In this document: positions 32,833-42,900 of the stretch, one piece after another
Position numbering within the stretch: the first letter of the stretch is position 1
Layout: each line of letters starts with the position of its first letter
DNA from: Vibrio harveyi NBRC 15634 = ATCC 14126 = KCTC 12724
Lineage (GTDB): Bacteria > Pseudomonadota > Gammaproteobacteria > Enterobacterales > Vibrionaceae
DNA length: 64,000 bases
Assembly: GCF_001591145.1 (NCBI RefSeq)
Contig: NZ_BCUF01000001.1
Location: 186,001 to 250,000 of the forward strand
Direction: 5' to 3'
Made by a program: the position numbers and the translations under genes
Notes under the pieces: generated by a model
Databases searched by the model: none
Seen by the model: only the letters and a program-made list of their open reading frames with translations
Told to the model about the DNA's origin: nothing

Positions 32833-33491
32833 ACAAACATCCAGATAACAACTTGTTAGAAGCTTACGCTTCCGGAAGTATTGATGCAGTTTCTGGTCTG
32901 GTGGTTGCCACACATCTAGAAAACTGTTCCAAATGCCGAGCGTATGTAAATCAGTTAGAAGCTGCACAGGCGAATGTTGTCGTTGGTGACATTTCACCAG
33001 AATACGATGCAGAGTTTGACAGTATGTTTAACGACATTATTACGGCAGAACCCAAACCAGATAGCATTATTATTAAAGATGTAGCGAAGGTGGCAGTTGC
33101 GGGTAAAGATTTCAAGCTTCCGAAAACGCTCAGTCGCTTTTCAGATTTAGTGGGGGAGTGGAAGAGTTACGGTGGAAAAGTGTATAGCGCTCAATTGGAT
33201 TTAGGGGAAGATGCGCGCGTTAACCTTATGTATATAAGTGAAGATGTTCGTATTCCACAGCACACGCACAAAGGACAAGAATCGACACTTGTACTCCATG
33301 GTGGATTCAGTGATGAAGATGGTCACTACGAAGTGGGAGATATGCTGGTAAGAGATGCGTCAGTAAAACATAGCCCTTTTACTAAGCCTGGTGAAGACTG
33401 CTTATGTTTAACGGTACTGACCGAGCCAATGATATTCACACAGGGTGTCGCGAGAATCTTCAATCTGTTTGGTAAAGGCATGTATCCATAA
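32829..33491 (+). CDS. chrR: ChrR-type zinc anti-sigma factor
   Basis: The 220-residue protein keeps both ChrR domains. The N-terminal zinc anti-sigma domain has H4, H29, C33 and C36 (HLENCSKC), which should bind the sigma factor through zinc. The C-terminal cupin domain has H145, H147, E151 and H181 (IPQHTHKGQE..VKHSPF), the set that binds zinc and is needed for the singlet-oxygen response in Rhodobacter sphaeroides. Co-translation with the sigma gene (ATGA-type overlap) supports a matched pair. A terminator follows at 33508. Confidence 0.92.
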   Translation: MNKHPDNNLLEAYASGSIDAVSGLVVATHLENCSKCRAYVNQLEAAQANVVVGDISPEYDAEFDSMFNDIITAEPKPDSIIIKDVAKVAVAGKDFKLPKTLSRFSDLVGEWKSYGGKVYSAQLDLGEDARVNLMYISEDVRIPQHTHKGQESTLVLHGGFSDEDGHYEVGDMLVRDASVKHSPFTKPGEDCLCLTVLTEPMIFTQGVARIFNLFGKGMYP

Positions 33492-33507
33492 GCTAGGAAC
33501 TCAAACA

Positions 33508-33535
33508 AAAAGCCACCTTATCTCGGTGGCTTTCT
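33508..33535. terminator. Terminator between chrR and ampG
   Basis: AGCCACC-TTATCTC-GGTGGCT with A-run before and TTTC after; it can act for both convergent genes. Confidence 0.75.
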
Positions 33536-33549
33536 TCATCATCTTTTCT

Positions 33550-34902
33550 TTAATTTCTTTGTCTTGCCTTTTCCAGCAACTCAGTAAAGTAGTGTCGCAA
33601 TGAATAGAGCATGATCAAGCTTGGCACAACCATTACGGCAGTAATAACGAAGAATGTGGTCCAATCATTCAGATAATCGACCAGTTCGCCACTGAATGAC
33701 GCCAATGTTGTTCGCCCAAAGTTACCTAGCGACGCCAACAATGCGTATTGAGTCGCTGAGAAAGCTTGACCGGTCAATATCGTCAAGAATGATACAAACG
33801 CCACTGTCGAGAATGCCGTCGTGAAGTTATCAACAATGATCGTCGCCAAGAACAAGTGTTCATTTGGTCCGACTTTCGCGATCCAAGCAAACATCAGGTT
33901 GCTTGCTGCCATTGCAATACCACCAATCATCAAGCCACGTACAATACCAAACTTAACGTTGAACATACTGCCGACAAAGGTGAACAGCATGGTCGCGCCC
34001 CAGCCAATGAGTTTCGAGTAGTAACCGATTTGCTCGTTGCTAAAACCTATCTCTTTATAGAAAGCGATGGACATACGACCTAAGAATGCTTCCCCAATCT
34101 TGAATAGGAAAACAAACAATAAAAGCGTGATGGCAACACGAACACCATTTCGATTGAAGAAATCTAAGAAAGGTTCTACAACGGTAACGGTAAACCAAGC
34201 GACTAATTTAGAGCCAACTACTTCTTTATGGCGCTGCTCTGCTTCCGATTGAAGTTGTTCACGCTGTGTTTTCGGTTCACCTACCAGCAAAGTGAAGAGC
34301 ATCAAAATGATGACAATAAAAGCCATGCCGTAATACACGCCATTCCAACCGACACTGTCTGCATTGATGAATGCCAAGTAACCAGGTAAAGAGTAGCCAG
34401 TCCACCAACCAATTACTGCCATTGCGGAGGCTTGCGGTAATTTCGAATCTTCTGATTTTGGAAAGCTATCAATACGGAATGCATCAATCGCAATGTCTTG
34501 TGTTGCTGACGCGGTGGCAATACACAATGCGAGCAGTGAGGTGAAAACTAGGTTTTCCGCTGGATTTACACCTGCAATAAATAGAGTCGCGACCAGCACG
34601 ACACTTTGGCATAGAAAGATCCAGCTACGACGCTGCCCTAGCAAGCGATGTAATACAGGCAGCTTGACGCGATCGACCAAAGGAGCCCACATAAAGTTGA
34701 TTGCGTACACCGCAAATACACTGCCGAAGTAGCCAATAGCAGACAGAGTGAGACCTGCATCTTTCAGCCAACCCGACATATTTGAACCAATAAGTACCCA
34801 TGGGAAGCCACTGGAGCAACCCAACATGAAAACCCAAAGCAGGCGTTTATCAAGGTAACTTTTTACCGTTTCCAACCAAGTGATGGAAGGCAATGAAGAC
34901 AT
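33550..34902 (-). CDS. ampG: Muropeptide permease AmpG
   Basis: AmpG is an inner-membrane major facilitator that imports GlcNAc-anhydromuramyl peptides for peptidoglycan recycling. The 450-residue protein has about 12-14 membrane helices with family segments LLWVFMLGCSSGFPWVLIGSNMSGWLKDAG, APLVDRV and SATQDIAIDAFRID. Its neighbours include a YajG-like lipoprotein gene, and E. coli yajG and ampG are likewise adjacent. It is downstream of the cyclophilin gene, from which a hairpin at 34937 separates it. Confidence 0.93.
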   Translation of the reverse strand: MSSLPSITWLETVKSYLDKRLLWVFMLGCSSGFPWVLIGSNMSGWLKDAGLTLSAIGYFGSVFAVYAINFMWAPLVDRVKLPVLHRLLGQRRSWIFLCQSVVLVATLFIAGVNPAENLVFTSLLALCIATASATQDIAIDAFRIDSFPKSEDSKLPQASAMAVIGWWTGYSLPGYLAFINADSVGWNGVYYGMAFIVIILMLFTLLVGEPKTQREQLQSEAEQRHKEVVGSKLVAWFTVTVVEPFLDFFNRNGVRVAITLLLFVFLFKIGEAFLGRMSIAFYKEIGFSNEQIGYYSKLIGWGATMLFTFVGSMFNVKFGIVRGLMIGGIAMAASNLMFAWIAKVGPNEHLFLATIIVDNFTTAFSTVAFVSFLTILTGQAFSATQYALLASLGNFGRTTLASFSGELVDYLNDWTTFFVITAVMVVPSLIMLYSLRHYFTELLEKARQRN

Positions 34903-34936
34903 AAATCAATCCGTTAAAATTGAGCCACTAAAAGAG

Positions 34937-34964
34937 AAAGCCCTTCGAATATTCAAAGGGCTTA
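34937..34964 (-). terminator. Terminator after the cyclophilin gene
   Basis: On the minus strand AAGCCCTTTGAATATTCGAAGGGCTT forms an 8-bp stem followed by a T-rich stretch. It may be a partial stop between the cyclophilin gene and ampG. Confidence 0.7.
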
Positions 34965-34973
34965 TGAGTTTGG

Positions 34974-35519
34974 CTATTTGAGCAGTGTTGCTTTGGTGAT
35001 GACGATTTGCGTATCAGGGACATCGCGCATGCGACCGACAGATTTGGTTGGCTGTTGTGCCATCTTTTGAATGACGTCAAAGCCTTCAGTGACTTCGCCA
35101 AACACAGCGTAACCCGGTGGGCGAGCGCCATAGTTCAAGAAGTCGTTATCTACTAGGTTAATGAAAAACTGGCGAGTAGCAGAGTCTGGAGCGTTGGTAC
35201 GAGCCATCGCGATAGTAGCACGGTCATTGTTTAAACCATTGTTACCTTCGTTTTTAATTGGTGCGTATGTCTTCACCATTTGCATATCTTGGTTGAAGCC
35301 GCCGCCTTGTGCCATAAAGCCAGGGATCACTCGATGGAAAATGGTGCCCTCGTAGCTACCGTCTTCGACATATTTAAGGAAATTAGCGACAGTAATTGGC
35401 GCTTTTTCCTCATTTAACTCAACGGTGAAGTTACCCAGTGTTGTTTCAAACGCAACTTTCGGACCGGCGAAAACACTGCAGCTCAATAGCGCGAGAGAAA
35501 GAATAACTTTGCGTAGCAT
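34974..35519 (-). CDS. Periplasmic cyclophilin-type peptidyl-prolyl cis-trans isomerase
   Basis: The 181-residue protein has a signal peptide (MLRKVILSLALLSCSVFAG) and one cyclophilin domain. Active-site segments are GTIFHRVIPGFMAQGG (catalytic Arg), ATRQFFINLVDNDFLNY and GYAVFGEVTEGFDVI. It should catalyse prolyl isomerisation during periplasmic protein folding, as E. coli PpiA does. Its start overlaps the stop of the YajG-like gene (TAATG), so the two are coupled. It resembles PpiA, but without comparison to other cyclophilins of the genome I leave the symbol open. Confidence 0.92.
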   Translation of the reverse strand: MLRKVILSLALLSCSVFAGPKVAFETTLGNFTVELNEEKAPITVANFLKYVEDGSYEGTIFHRVIPGFMAQGGGFNQDMQMVKTYAPIKNEGNNGLNNDRATIAMARTNAPDSATRQFFINLVDNDFLNYGARPPGYAVFGEVTEGFDVIQKMAQQPTKSVGRMRDVPDTQIVITKATLLK

Positions 35520-36088
35520 TAGAATCGCTCCTGCATGTATTGACGAAGCTCAGGGTCATTCGCGATTTCTTTCAATGTTAAAGCAACAACATCATTTAAT
35601 GTTTGCTCAATATCTGAATCTGAAGCGCTTAATGTTCCCGAACGTTTAGCTGTACCAGTATAGGTCTTAACAAGCTTGCCTTGCGGAGTTTCCGCCGTGA
35701 TCTCTAGTACCACTTTTGCATCCATATGATTTTCCATCACTGAATGCTTCACGTTCACCAACGCTTCTTGAACTTGCAGCTCAATCGAATTGTCACTGTT
35801 TAGATCAGAGTGGAAGCCCTGAGAAGAGAACTGCTTCTCTAGCGCTTCTTCAAGAGAAATGCGTAGGTTTTGCTTTGCATGAAGAGGCAAAATGTTTGAA
35901 CGACCGTTGTCAACAAGTGCAACGTATTGTGCTGCGCGTACATCTTTACTGGTTAGGCTATAGCTCTTACCTTGTACGATAGGGTTTGTGCTTAATGTCG
36001 TTTCAGGCATCAGATTCAGTTGAGGTTGTTGTGGCGCTGAACATGCAGCAAGCAAAGCAACCGAAGCCGCGAGTACCAGTTTTTTCAT
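35519..36088 (-). CDS. YajG-like lipoprotein
   Basis: The 189-residue protein begins MKKLVLAASVALLAAC (lipobox LAAC) and has the YajG-family body with LVDNGRSNILPLHAKQNLRISLEEALEKQF and LQVQEALVNVKHSVMENHMDAKVVLEI. Its function is unknown; an outer-membrane location is likely because the residue after the lipid cysteine is not Asp. I start it at 36088, where AAGGA lies eight bases upstream, rather than at an ATG seven codons earlier. It is coupled to the cyclophilin gene and near ampG, matching E. coli gene order. Confidence 0.85.
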   Translation of the reverse strand: MKKLVLAASVALLAACSAPQQPQLNLMPETTLSTNPIVQGKSYSLTSKDVRAAQYVALVDNGRSNILPLHAKQNLRISLEEALEKQFSSQGFHSDLNSDNSIELQVQEALVNVKHSVMENHMDAKVVLEITAETPQGKLVKTYTGTAKRSGTLSASDSDIEQTLNDVVALTLKEIANDPELRQYMQERF

Positions 36089-36127
36089 CTTATTATTCCT
36101 TTTAAACATTTTGCTAAAGTCAGGACT

Positions 36128-37285
36128 TTATTGCTTTGCGCCTAATTTAGCAGGATTTTTCGTTGCCTGTAAAATCACGAACTTATTGTTAGAAGCGACT
36201 AATTTCACATTTTTGTCGCCAAATAGACGTTTTAGCTTCGCATCGTAACCAAGGTGACGGTTTCCTATGACCAATAGTTTGCCATCTTGGTTCAGTATTT
36301 GTTTGGCATCGCAGAACATTTGCCATGCAATGTGATCAGTAATCGCTTGCTGCTGGTGGAAAGGCGGGTTACACATCACCATACAAGTACTGCTTGATTT
36401 AAATCCATCCAAACAGTTGTTGGCAATGCACTGAATATCACGCTCTTCTCCTAAATTCGCCAATAAGTTTTGTTTCGCAGACTCGACAGCCATAAAGCTC
36501 TCATCGACACAAGTCAGGCGTGCTTGGGGATTCAATTGCCCCATCTTTACGGATAGAACACCATTACCACAACCAAGATCGATGACGTGTTTTAGCTCCG
36601 AATCTTGAGGGAGGTGTTGAAGCATAAAGCGTGCCCCCAAATCCAGGCTTTCACCAGAGTAAACATTTGGCAGGTTTTTGAGTTCGATGTTTTCGCCGTC
36701 AACTCCCCATACTGTCATTGGGTCTACTTCCACAACAGGTTGCGCATTTGCGTGTGAGAAGACTAGACGGTGTTTTTTCCATGCTAGAGAGGTTTTTGTC
36801 TCGCCTAAGTATTTTTCGAATAATTTCAGTGTCGAAGTATGGATCTCTTTCGCTTTATTGACCGCAATAATAGGGCAGGTCGCGGGCAACGTTTTACGCA
36901 ATTGACTCAACAGCCAAACAAGATGTCGGTTGCTTTTAGGTAGCTGTAACAAAACCAAGTCTGCATTCGCAGGAATCTCATCCATGGTGGTGAGAAATGC
37001 GACCTTGTTGCCACCATTTTGCTCTAGGTTTTGTTGTGCTCCCTTGTGGGAGATAAAAGAATCACTGACTAAAGTGACATTGTGTTTGTCTGAAAACCAG
37101 CAAGCCAACGCACCAAAGTTATCGTTAATAACCACGATATTTTGATTGTCAGGCAGTGCAAGTTCTTCCACGTGATTGATGAGGTATTCATCACCTGCGT
37201 CCCATGCTTGAAGAGTCTCATTAGAGCGCATTGGGAAACGATGTAGGGTCAGGCTACGATCATGAAGATTCAATTCGGTTTTCAT
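36128..37285 (-). CDS. rlmG: 23S rRNA (guanine-1835-N2)-methyltransferase RlmG
   Basis: RlmG methylates G1835 of 23S rRNA using S-adenosylmethionine. The 385-residue protein has two tandem methyltransferase-like halves. The N-terminal one is degenerate (LQAWDAGDEYL, VINDNFGALACWFSD). The C-terminal one is active, with VIDLGCGNGVLSVKMGQ (motif I) and the N2-guanine signature MCNPPFHQQQAITD. TSLAWKKHRL and VYSGESLDLGARFMLQHLP match RlmG rather than RsmC. I start it at the ATG at 37285 (MKTELNLHDRSLTLHRFP), as in relatives. The longer frame upstream has no family match. Confidence 0.92.
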   Translation of the reverse strand: MKTELNLHDRSLTLHRFPMRSNETLQAWDAGDEYLINHVEELALPDNQNIVVINDNFGALACWFSDKHNVTLVSDSFISHKGAQQNLEQNGGNKVAFLTTMDEIPANADLVLLQLPKSNRHLVWLLSQLRKTLPATCPIIAVNKAKEIHTSTLKLFEKYLGETKTSLAWKKHRLVFSHANAQPVVEVDPMTVWGVDGENIELKNLPNVYSGESLDLGARFMLQHLPQDSELKHVIDLGCGNGVLSVKMGQLNPQARLTCVDESFMAVESAKQNLLANLGEERDIQCIANNCLDGFKSSSTCMVMCNPPFHQQQAITDHIAWQMFCDAKQILNQDGKLLVIGNRHLGYDAKLKRLFGDKNVKLVASNNKFVILQATKNPAKLGAKQ

Positions 37286-37481
37286 AACTAAACGTAAGTA
37301 GATTCGGAAATTAGTGATTATTGTCGCAAATGATGAAGATTCAAGATACAAAAAGCTGTCAAATTTACTGATTTTCACAGGCTTTTAGCGAACTACCTGG
37401 CGTTGAAGAACTCGCAGCGGGGCGTTTCGTTGATTTCATTTAGTAAACTAGAGTATATACTTACCGAATTGGCATCAATGA

Positions 37482-37799
<318 letters not shown>

Positions 37800-37821
37800 A
37801 GCGCGATTAAAACACTGATTT

Positions 37822-37850
37822 AAAAAGATGGTTTCGGTCATCTTTTTTTG
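37822..37850 (+). terminator. Terminator of bolA
   Basis: AAAAAGATG(A-C mismatch region)GGTTTCGGTCATCTTTTTTT: AAAAGATG pairs with CATCTTTT, followed by a T-run. Confidence 0.75.
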
Positions 37851-38270
37851 TTTTACATCTTTTCGGGACAAAAATGTGGCACAAATAAAGGTTATAAAAA
37901 GTGTTAACAGTGTTTCAACAAATGAATGAAAATTAATGCATGTTTCAAAGCGTGAATGTTTTTATTCCATATCAAATATATGGGAATTGGCATTTGTGCG
38001 TTCGGTCAAACTTATGACTATTCTTTAACCTTTTAGACCTTGTTCTACCGAAATAAACCCTCCTTTCCTAAGATTGGTCATGGCATCAAGTTCCTAAAAA
38101 ATGCTAGACTACGGCACCTGATAAATCTCGCCTAATATTTGTGACGAGATAATTAATAGGATGTTGCGATTTTGATGTTTTAAACAACATCAAAACCGGA
38201 CACTGATGTCGTGTCTAAAAGTTACGCAATCAAAAGAATCTTTTTCCCGATAAAAGTAGTGCAAGTGCGT
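37851..38270 (+). promoter_or_regulatory. Upstream region and leader of the nqr operon
   Basis: This 420-base stretch is AT-rich and holds no gene. An extended -10 element, TGCTAGACT, lies at 38102-38110. A perfect 10-bp inverted repeat, TTTTGATGTT-TTAAAC-AACATCAAAA, lies at 38170-38195 within the likely leader, about 75 bases before nqrA, and has no following T-run. A GTG at 38211 is in frame with nqrA but would add 20 residues not present in other NqrA proteins. Confidence 0.5.
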
Positions 38271-39611
38271 ATGATTACAATAAAGAAGGGCTTGGATCTT
38301 CCTATCGCAGGAGCTCCATCCCAGGTGATTAATGATGGTAAGACCATCAAAAAAGTCGCCTTGCTTGGCGAAGAGTACGTTGGCATGCGTCCTACCATGC
38401 ATGTCCGCGTTGGCGATGAAGTGAAAAAAGCGCAAGTTCTTTTTGAAGACAAAAAGAACCCTGGCGTGAAGTTCACTGCTCCAGCAGCCGGTAAAGTGAT
38501 CGAAATTAACCGTGGCGCTAAGCGTGTACTTCAATCAGTAGTGATTGAAGTAGCAGGCGAAGAGCAGGTTACATTTGATAAGTTCGAAGCAGCTCAACTA
38601 GCAAGTCTAGATCGCGAAGTGATCAAGACTCAATTGGTTGAATCTGGTCTTTGGACCGCTTTACGTACTCGTCCGTTTAGCAAGGTTCCAGCAATCGAGT
38701 CTGCTACTAAGGCTATTTTCGTAACTGCAATGGATACTAATCCACTAGCAGCACAGCCTGAGTTGATCATCAATGAACAACAAGAAGCATTCGTTGCCGG
38801 TCTAGACATTCTTTCAGCCCTGACAGAAGGCAAGGTTTACGTATGTAAGTCTGGCACTAGCTTGCCACGCTCTTCTCAGTCAAACGTAGAAGAACACGTC
38901 TTCGATGGCCCTCACCCAGCAGGTCTTGCTGGCACCCACATGCATTTCCTATACCCAGTGAATGCAGAAAATGTGGCATGGAGCATCAACTACCAAGACG
39001 TTATCGCGTTCGGTCAGCTTTTCCTAACGGGTGAGCTTTACACTGATCGTGTTGTGTCTCTAGCTGGTCCTGTTGTGAACAACCCACGTCTTCTTCGTAC
39101 AGTTGTTGGTGCTTCTCTTGAAGACCTAACTGACAGCGAGTTGATGCCTGGTGAAGTTCGTGTGATTTCAGGCTCGGTACTTTCTGGTACTCAAGCGTCT
39201 GGTCCACATGCCTACCTAGGTCGTTACCACCAACAAGTTTCTGTGTTACGCGAAGGTCGTGACAAAGAACTGTTTGGCTGGGCTGTACCTGGTAAAAACA
39301 AGTTCTCAATCACGAAATCTTTCCTTGGTCACATCTTCAAAGGTCAGTTGTTCAACATGACAACAACGACTAACGGTAGTGACCGTGCAATGGTTCCAAT
39401 CGGCAACTACGAGCGCGTAATGCCGCTTGATATGGAACCGACACTGCTACTTCGTGATCTATGTGCAGGCGATACTGATAGTGCTCAAGCACTTGGTGCG
39501 CTTGAACTGGATGAAGAAGATCTAGCATTGTGTACCTTTGTATGTCCTGGTAAATACGAGTACGGTCTGTTACTTCGTGAATGCCTAGATACCATCGTGA
39601 AGGAAGGGTAA
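38271..39611 (+). CDS. nqrA: Na+-translocating NADH:quinone reductase subunit A
   Basis: NqrA is the soluble alpha subunit of the sodium-pumping Na+-NQR, the main respiratory NADH dehydrogenase of vibrios, and contributes to quinone binding. I start it at the ATG at 38271 ([14 protein letters not shown]), as in known Vibrio NqrA, giving 446 residues. An N-terminal extension from a GTG at 38211 is unlikely. Conserved stretches include [47 protein letters not shown] and [15 protein letters not shown]. It is the first gene of nqrABCDEF, with nqrB three bases after its stop. Confidence 0.96.
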   Translation: MITIKKGLDLPIAGAPSQVINDGKTIKKVALLGEEYVGMRPTMHVRVGDEVKKAQVLFEDKKNPGVKFTAPAAGKVIEINRGAKRVLQSVVIEVAGEEQVTFDKFEAAQLASLDREVIKTQLVESGLWTALRTRPFSKVPAIESATKAIFVTAMDTNPLAAQPELIINEQQEAFVAGLDILSALTEGKVYVCKSGTSLPRSSQSNVEEHVFDGPHPAGLAGTHMHFLYPVNAENVAWSINYQDVIAFGQLFLTGELYTDRVVSLAGPVVNNPRLLRTVVGASLEDLTDSELMPGEVRVISGSVLSGTQASGPHAYLGRYHQQVSVLREGRDKELFGWAVPGKNKFSITKSFLGHIFKGQLFNMTTTTNGSDRAMVPIGNYERVMPLDMEPTLLLRDLCAGDTDSAQALGALELDEEDLALCTFVCPGKYEYGLLLRECLDTIVKEG

Positions 39612-39614
39612 TCC

Positions 39615-40856
39615 ATGCTTAAGAAATTCATTGAGGATATCGAGCATCATTTTGAACCAGGCGGTAAGCACGAAAAGTGGTTTGCACTGTACGAAGCAGC
39701 AGCAACACTATTCTACACGCCAGGTCTAGTAACAAAACGTAGCTCGCACGTTCGTGATAGCGTTGACTTAAAACGTATCATGATCATGGTTTGGTTCGCA
39801 GTATTCCCAGCAATGTTCTGGGGTATGTACAATGCGGGTGGCCAAGCTATCGCAGCACTTAACCACATGTACGCTGGTGACCAACTAGCGACAGTTATCG
39901 CAGGTAACTGGCACTACTGGCTAACAGAAATGCTTGGTGGCACCATCGGTGCGGAAGCTGGCGTTGGCAGTAAGATGCTATTAGGTGCGACTTACTTCCT
40001 ACCAATCTACGCAACAGTATTTATTGTTGGTGGTTTCTGGGAAGTGCTTTTCTGTATGGTGCGTAAGCACGAAGTTAACGAAGGTTTCTTTGTAACTTCT
40101 ATCCTGTTCGCACTTATCGTTCCACCAACGCTACCTTTATGGCAAGCGGCACTAGGTATCACATTTGGTGTTGTTGTTGCTAAAGAGATCTTCGGTGGTA
40201 CAGGTCGTAACTTCCTGAACCCTGCTCTTGCAGGTCGTGCTTTCCTATTCTTCGCTTACCCAGCGCAAATCTCGGGTGACGTAGTATGGACTGCGGCTGA
40301 CGGCTTCTCTGGTGCAACTGCTCTTAGCCAATGGGCTCACGGCGGTAGCGGCGCATTGATCAACAACATCACTGGCGCTCCTATCACTTGGATGGATGCA
40401 TTCATCGGTAACATCCCAGGCTCAATTGGTGAAGTATCAACGCTTGCTCTAATGATCGGTGCAGCGATGATCGTTTACATGCGAATCGCTTCATGGCGCA
40501 TCATCGCAGGTGTAATGATCGGTATGATCGCAGTATCGACACTATTCAATGTGATCGGTTCTGACACCAACCCAATGTTCAACATGCCATGGCACTGGCA
40601 CCTAGTTCTAGGTGGTTTTGCATTCGGTATGTTCTTCATGGCAACTGACCCAGTATCAGCTTCATTTACCAATGGCGGTAAATGGTGGTACGGCATCCTA
40701 ATCGGTGCAATGTGTGTGATGATCCGTGTAGTTAACCCGGCTTACCCAGAGGGTATGATGCTGGCGATTCTATTCGCGAACCTGTTCGCACCTCTGTTCG
40801 ACCATGTAGTTATCGAGAAGAACATCAAGCGGAGACTAGCACGCTATGGCAAGTAA
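39615..40856 (+). CDS. nqrB: Na+-translocating NADH:quinone reductase subunit B
   Basis: NqrB is a polytopic inner-membrane subunit that carries riboflavin and a covalently bound FMN. The FMN attaches to T235 in [12 protein letters not shown] (the SGAT signature) through ApbE. The 413-residue protein shows about ten helices, [20 protein letters not shown] at the N-terminal side and the [21 protein letters not shown] loop. It participates in the sodium path with NqrD and NqrE. Its 3' end overlaps nqrC by 11 bases. Confidence 0.96.
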   Translation: MLKKFIEDIEHHFEPGGKHEKWFALYEAAATLFYTPGLVTKRSSHVRDSVDLKRIMIMVWFAVFPAMFWGMYNAGGQAIAALNHMYAGDQLATVIAGNWHYWLTEMLGGTIGAEAGVGSKMLLGATYFLPIYATVFIVGGFWEVLFCMVRKHEVNEGFFVTSILFALIVPPTLPLWQAALGITFGVVVAKEIFGGTGRNFLNPALAGRAFLFFAYPAQISGDVVWTAADGFSGATALSQWAHGGSGALINNITGAPITWMDAFIGNIPGSIGEVSTLALMIGAAMIVYMRIASWRIIAGVMIGMIAVSTLFNVIGSDTNPMFNMPWHWHLVLGGFAFGMFFMATDPVSASFTNGGKWWYGILIGAMCVMIRVVNPAYPEGMMLAILFANLFAPLFDHVVIEKNIKRRLARYGK

Positions 40857-41631
40857 TAACGACAGCATTAAAAAGACGCTGGGTGTTGTTGTCGGGTTGA
40901 GCCTTGTTTGTTCAATCATCGTATCAACAGCAGCAGTGGGTCTGCGTGACCAGCAAAAAGCTAACGCTGTACTAGATAAGCAATCTAAGATCATCGAAGT
41001 TGCGGGTATCGACGCTGAAGGTAAGAAAGTTCCTGAGCTATTTGCTGAGTACATCGAACCTCGTCTAGTTGACTTCAAAACTGGTGATTTTGTAGAGAAA
41101 GCTGAAGACGGCTCTACAGCAGCTAACTACGACCAACGTAAAGCAGCTAAAGATCCTGCTGAGTCTATCAAGCTAACGGCTGATGAAGACAAAGCTAAGA
41201 TCCTACGTCGTGCTAACACAGGTATCGTTTACCTAGTGAAAAGTGGTGATGACATTTCTAAAGTTATCATTCCAGTTCACGGTAACGGTCTATGGTCTAT
41301 GATGTACGCATTCGTTGCGGTTGAAACTGACGGTAACACTGTGTCTGGTATTACTTACTACGAGCAAGGTGAAACTCCTGGACTTGGTGGTGAAGTAGAA
41401 AACCCAGCATGGCGTGCTCAATTCGTTGGTAAGAAACTATTCGACGAGAACCACAAACCAGCAATCAAGATTGTTAAAGGTGGTGCTCCAGAAGGTTCTG
41501 AACACGGCGTTGATGGCCTATCTGGTGCGACACTAACTGGTAACGGTGTTCAAGGTACATTTGACTTCTGGTTAGGTGACATGGGCTTTGGTCCTTTCCT
41601 AGCAAAAGTTCGTGACGGAGGTCTGAACTAA
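40846..41631 (+). CDS. nqrC: Na+-translocating NADH:quinone reductase subunit C
   Basis: NqrC has one N-terminal membrane helix (about 12-32) and a large periplasmic FMN-binding domain. The second covalent FMN is carried by T229 in [14 protein letters not shown]. Conserved segments are [20 protein letters not shown] and [19 protein letters not shown]. It has 261 residues, as usual. The start lies inside nqrB, and its stop overlaps the nqrD start by one base, showing tight coupling in the operon. Confidence 0.96.
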   Translation: MASNNDSIKKTLGVVVGLSLVCSIIVSTAAVGLRDQQKANAVLDKQSKIIEVAGIDAEGKKVPELFAEYIEPRLVDFKTGDFVEKAEDGSTAANYDQRKAAKDPAESIKLTADEDKAKILRRANTGIVYLVKSGDDISKVIIPVHGNGLWSMMYAFVAVETDGNTVSGITYYEQGETPGLGGEVENPAWRAQFVGKKLFDENHKPAIKIVKGGAPEGSEHGVDGLSGATLTGNGVQGTFDFWLGDMGFGPFLAKVRDGGLN

Positions 41632-42263
41632 TGTCTAGCGCACAAAACATTAAAAAGAGCATTATGGCGCCGGTGTTGGACAACAACCCGATCGCGCTGC
41701 AGGTTCTTGGTGTATGTTCTGCTCTTGCAGTAACAACTAAACTAGAAACAGCATTTGTAATGACACTAGCGGTAACTTTCGTAACTGCATTGTCTAACTT
41801 CTCTGTTTCTCTGATCCGTAACCACATTCCTAACAGTGTGCGTATCATCGTTCAGATGGCAATCATCGCATCGCTAGTAATCGTGGTAGACCAAGTGCTT
41901 AAAGCTTACCTATACGATATCTCTAAACAGCTATCTGTATTCGTAGGTCTTATCATCACGAACTGTATCGTAATGGGTCGTGCTGAAGCATTCGCAATGA
42001 AATCTGCGCCAATCCCATCGCTAATTGATGGTATCGGTAACGGTCTAGGTTACGGCTTCGTTCTTATCACCGTAGGTTTCTTCCGTGAACTATTCGGTTC
42101 AGGCAAGCTATTCGGCATGGAAGTTCTACCTCTAGTGAGCAACGGTGGTTGGTACCAGCCAAACGGTCTGATGCTACTAGCACCATCTGCATTCTTCCTA
42201 ATCGGCTTCCTAATCTGGGTAATCCGTATTCTGAAACCAGAACAAGTAGAAGCGAAGGAGTAA
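41631..42263 (+). CDS. nqrD: Na+-translocating NADH:quinone reductase subunit D
   Basis: NqrD is a six-helix inner-membrane subunit related to RnfE. Together with NqrE it forms a symmetrical pair that holds an iron centre between cysteines and lines the sodium path. The 210-residue protein shows [24 protein letters not shown] with the first cysteine and [35 protein letters not shown] with the second. It starts within the nqrC stop and lies seven bases before nqrE. Confidence 0.96.
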
Positions 42264-42270
42264 GGGCGTC

Positions 42271-42867
42271 ATGGAACATTACATCAGTCTGCTAGTTAAA
42301 TCGATTTTCATCGAAAACATGGCACTGTCTTTCTTCCTAGGTATGTGTACTTTCCTTGCCGTATCTAAGAAAGTTAAGACCTCTTTCGGTCTAGGTGTTG
42401 CAGTAGTGGTAGTACTAACTATCGCGGTTCCTGTGAACAACCTAGTTTACAACCTAGTTCTGAAAGAGAACGCGTTAGTTGAGGGCGTAGACCTTAGCTT
42501 CCTAAACTTCATCACCTTCATCGGTGTAATCGCAGCACTTGTACAGATCCTAGAGATGGTTCTTGACCGTTTCTTCCCACCTTTGTACAACGCGCTAGGC
42601 ATCTTCCTACCGCTGATCACAGTAAACTGTGCGATCTTCGGTGGTGTATCTTTCATGGTACAACGTGACTACAACTTTGCTGAATCTGTTGTTTACGGTT
42701 TCGGCTCTGGTGTGGGCTGGATGCTAGCGATCGTCGCTCTTGCAGGTATCCGTGAGAAGATGAAGTACTCAGATGTACCTCCAGGTCTACGTGGTCTAGG
42801 CATCACGTTTATCACTGTAGGTCTTATGGCGTTAGGCTTTATGTCTTTCTCTGGTGTTCAACTGTAA
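42271..42867 (+). CDS. nqrE: Na+-translocating NADH:quinone reductase subunit E
   Basis: NqrE is the second six-helix subunit (198 residues), homologous to NqrD in inverted topology. Conserved cysteines lie in [22 protein letters not shown] and [20 protein letters not shown]. It ends in [14 protein letters not shown]. It lies between nqrD and nqrF, with a 33-base spacer before nqrF containing an AAGGAA ribosome site. Confidence 0.96.
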
Positions 42868-42900
42868 GTCGGGTAAACCGCAACAATTAAGGAATAGTCA

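Noticed and set aside
38211..38270. 20-residue N-terminal extension of NqrA from a GTG
   Set aside because: No ribosome site at a proper distance, and known NqrA proteins begin MITIKKG; kept only as a possibility in the findings.
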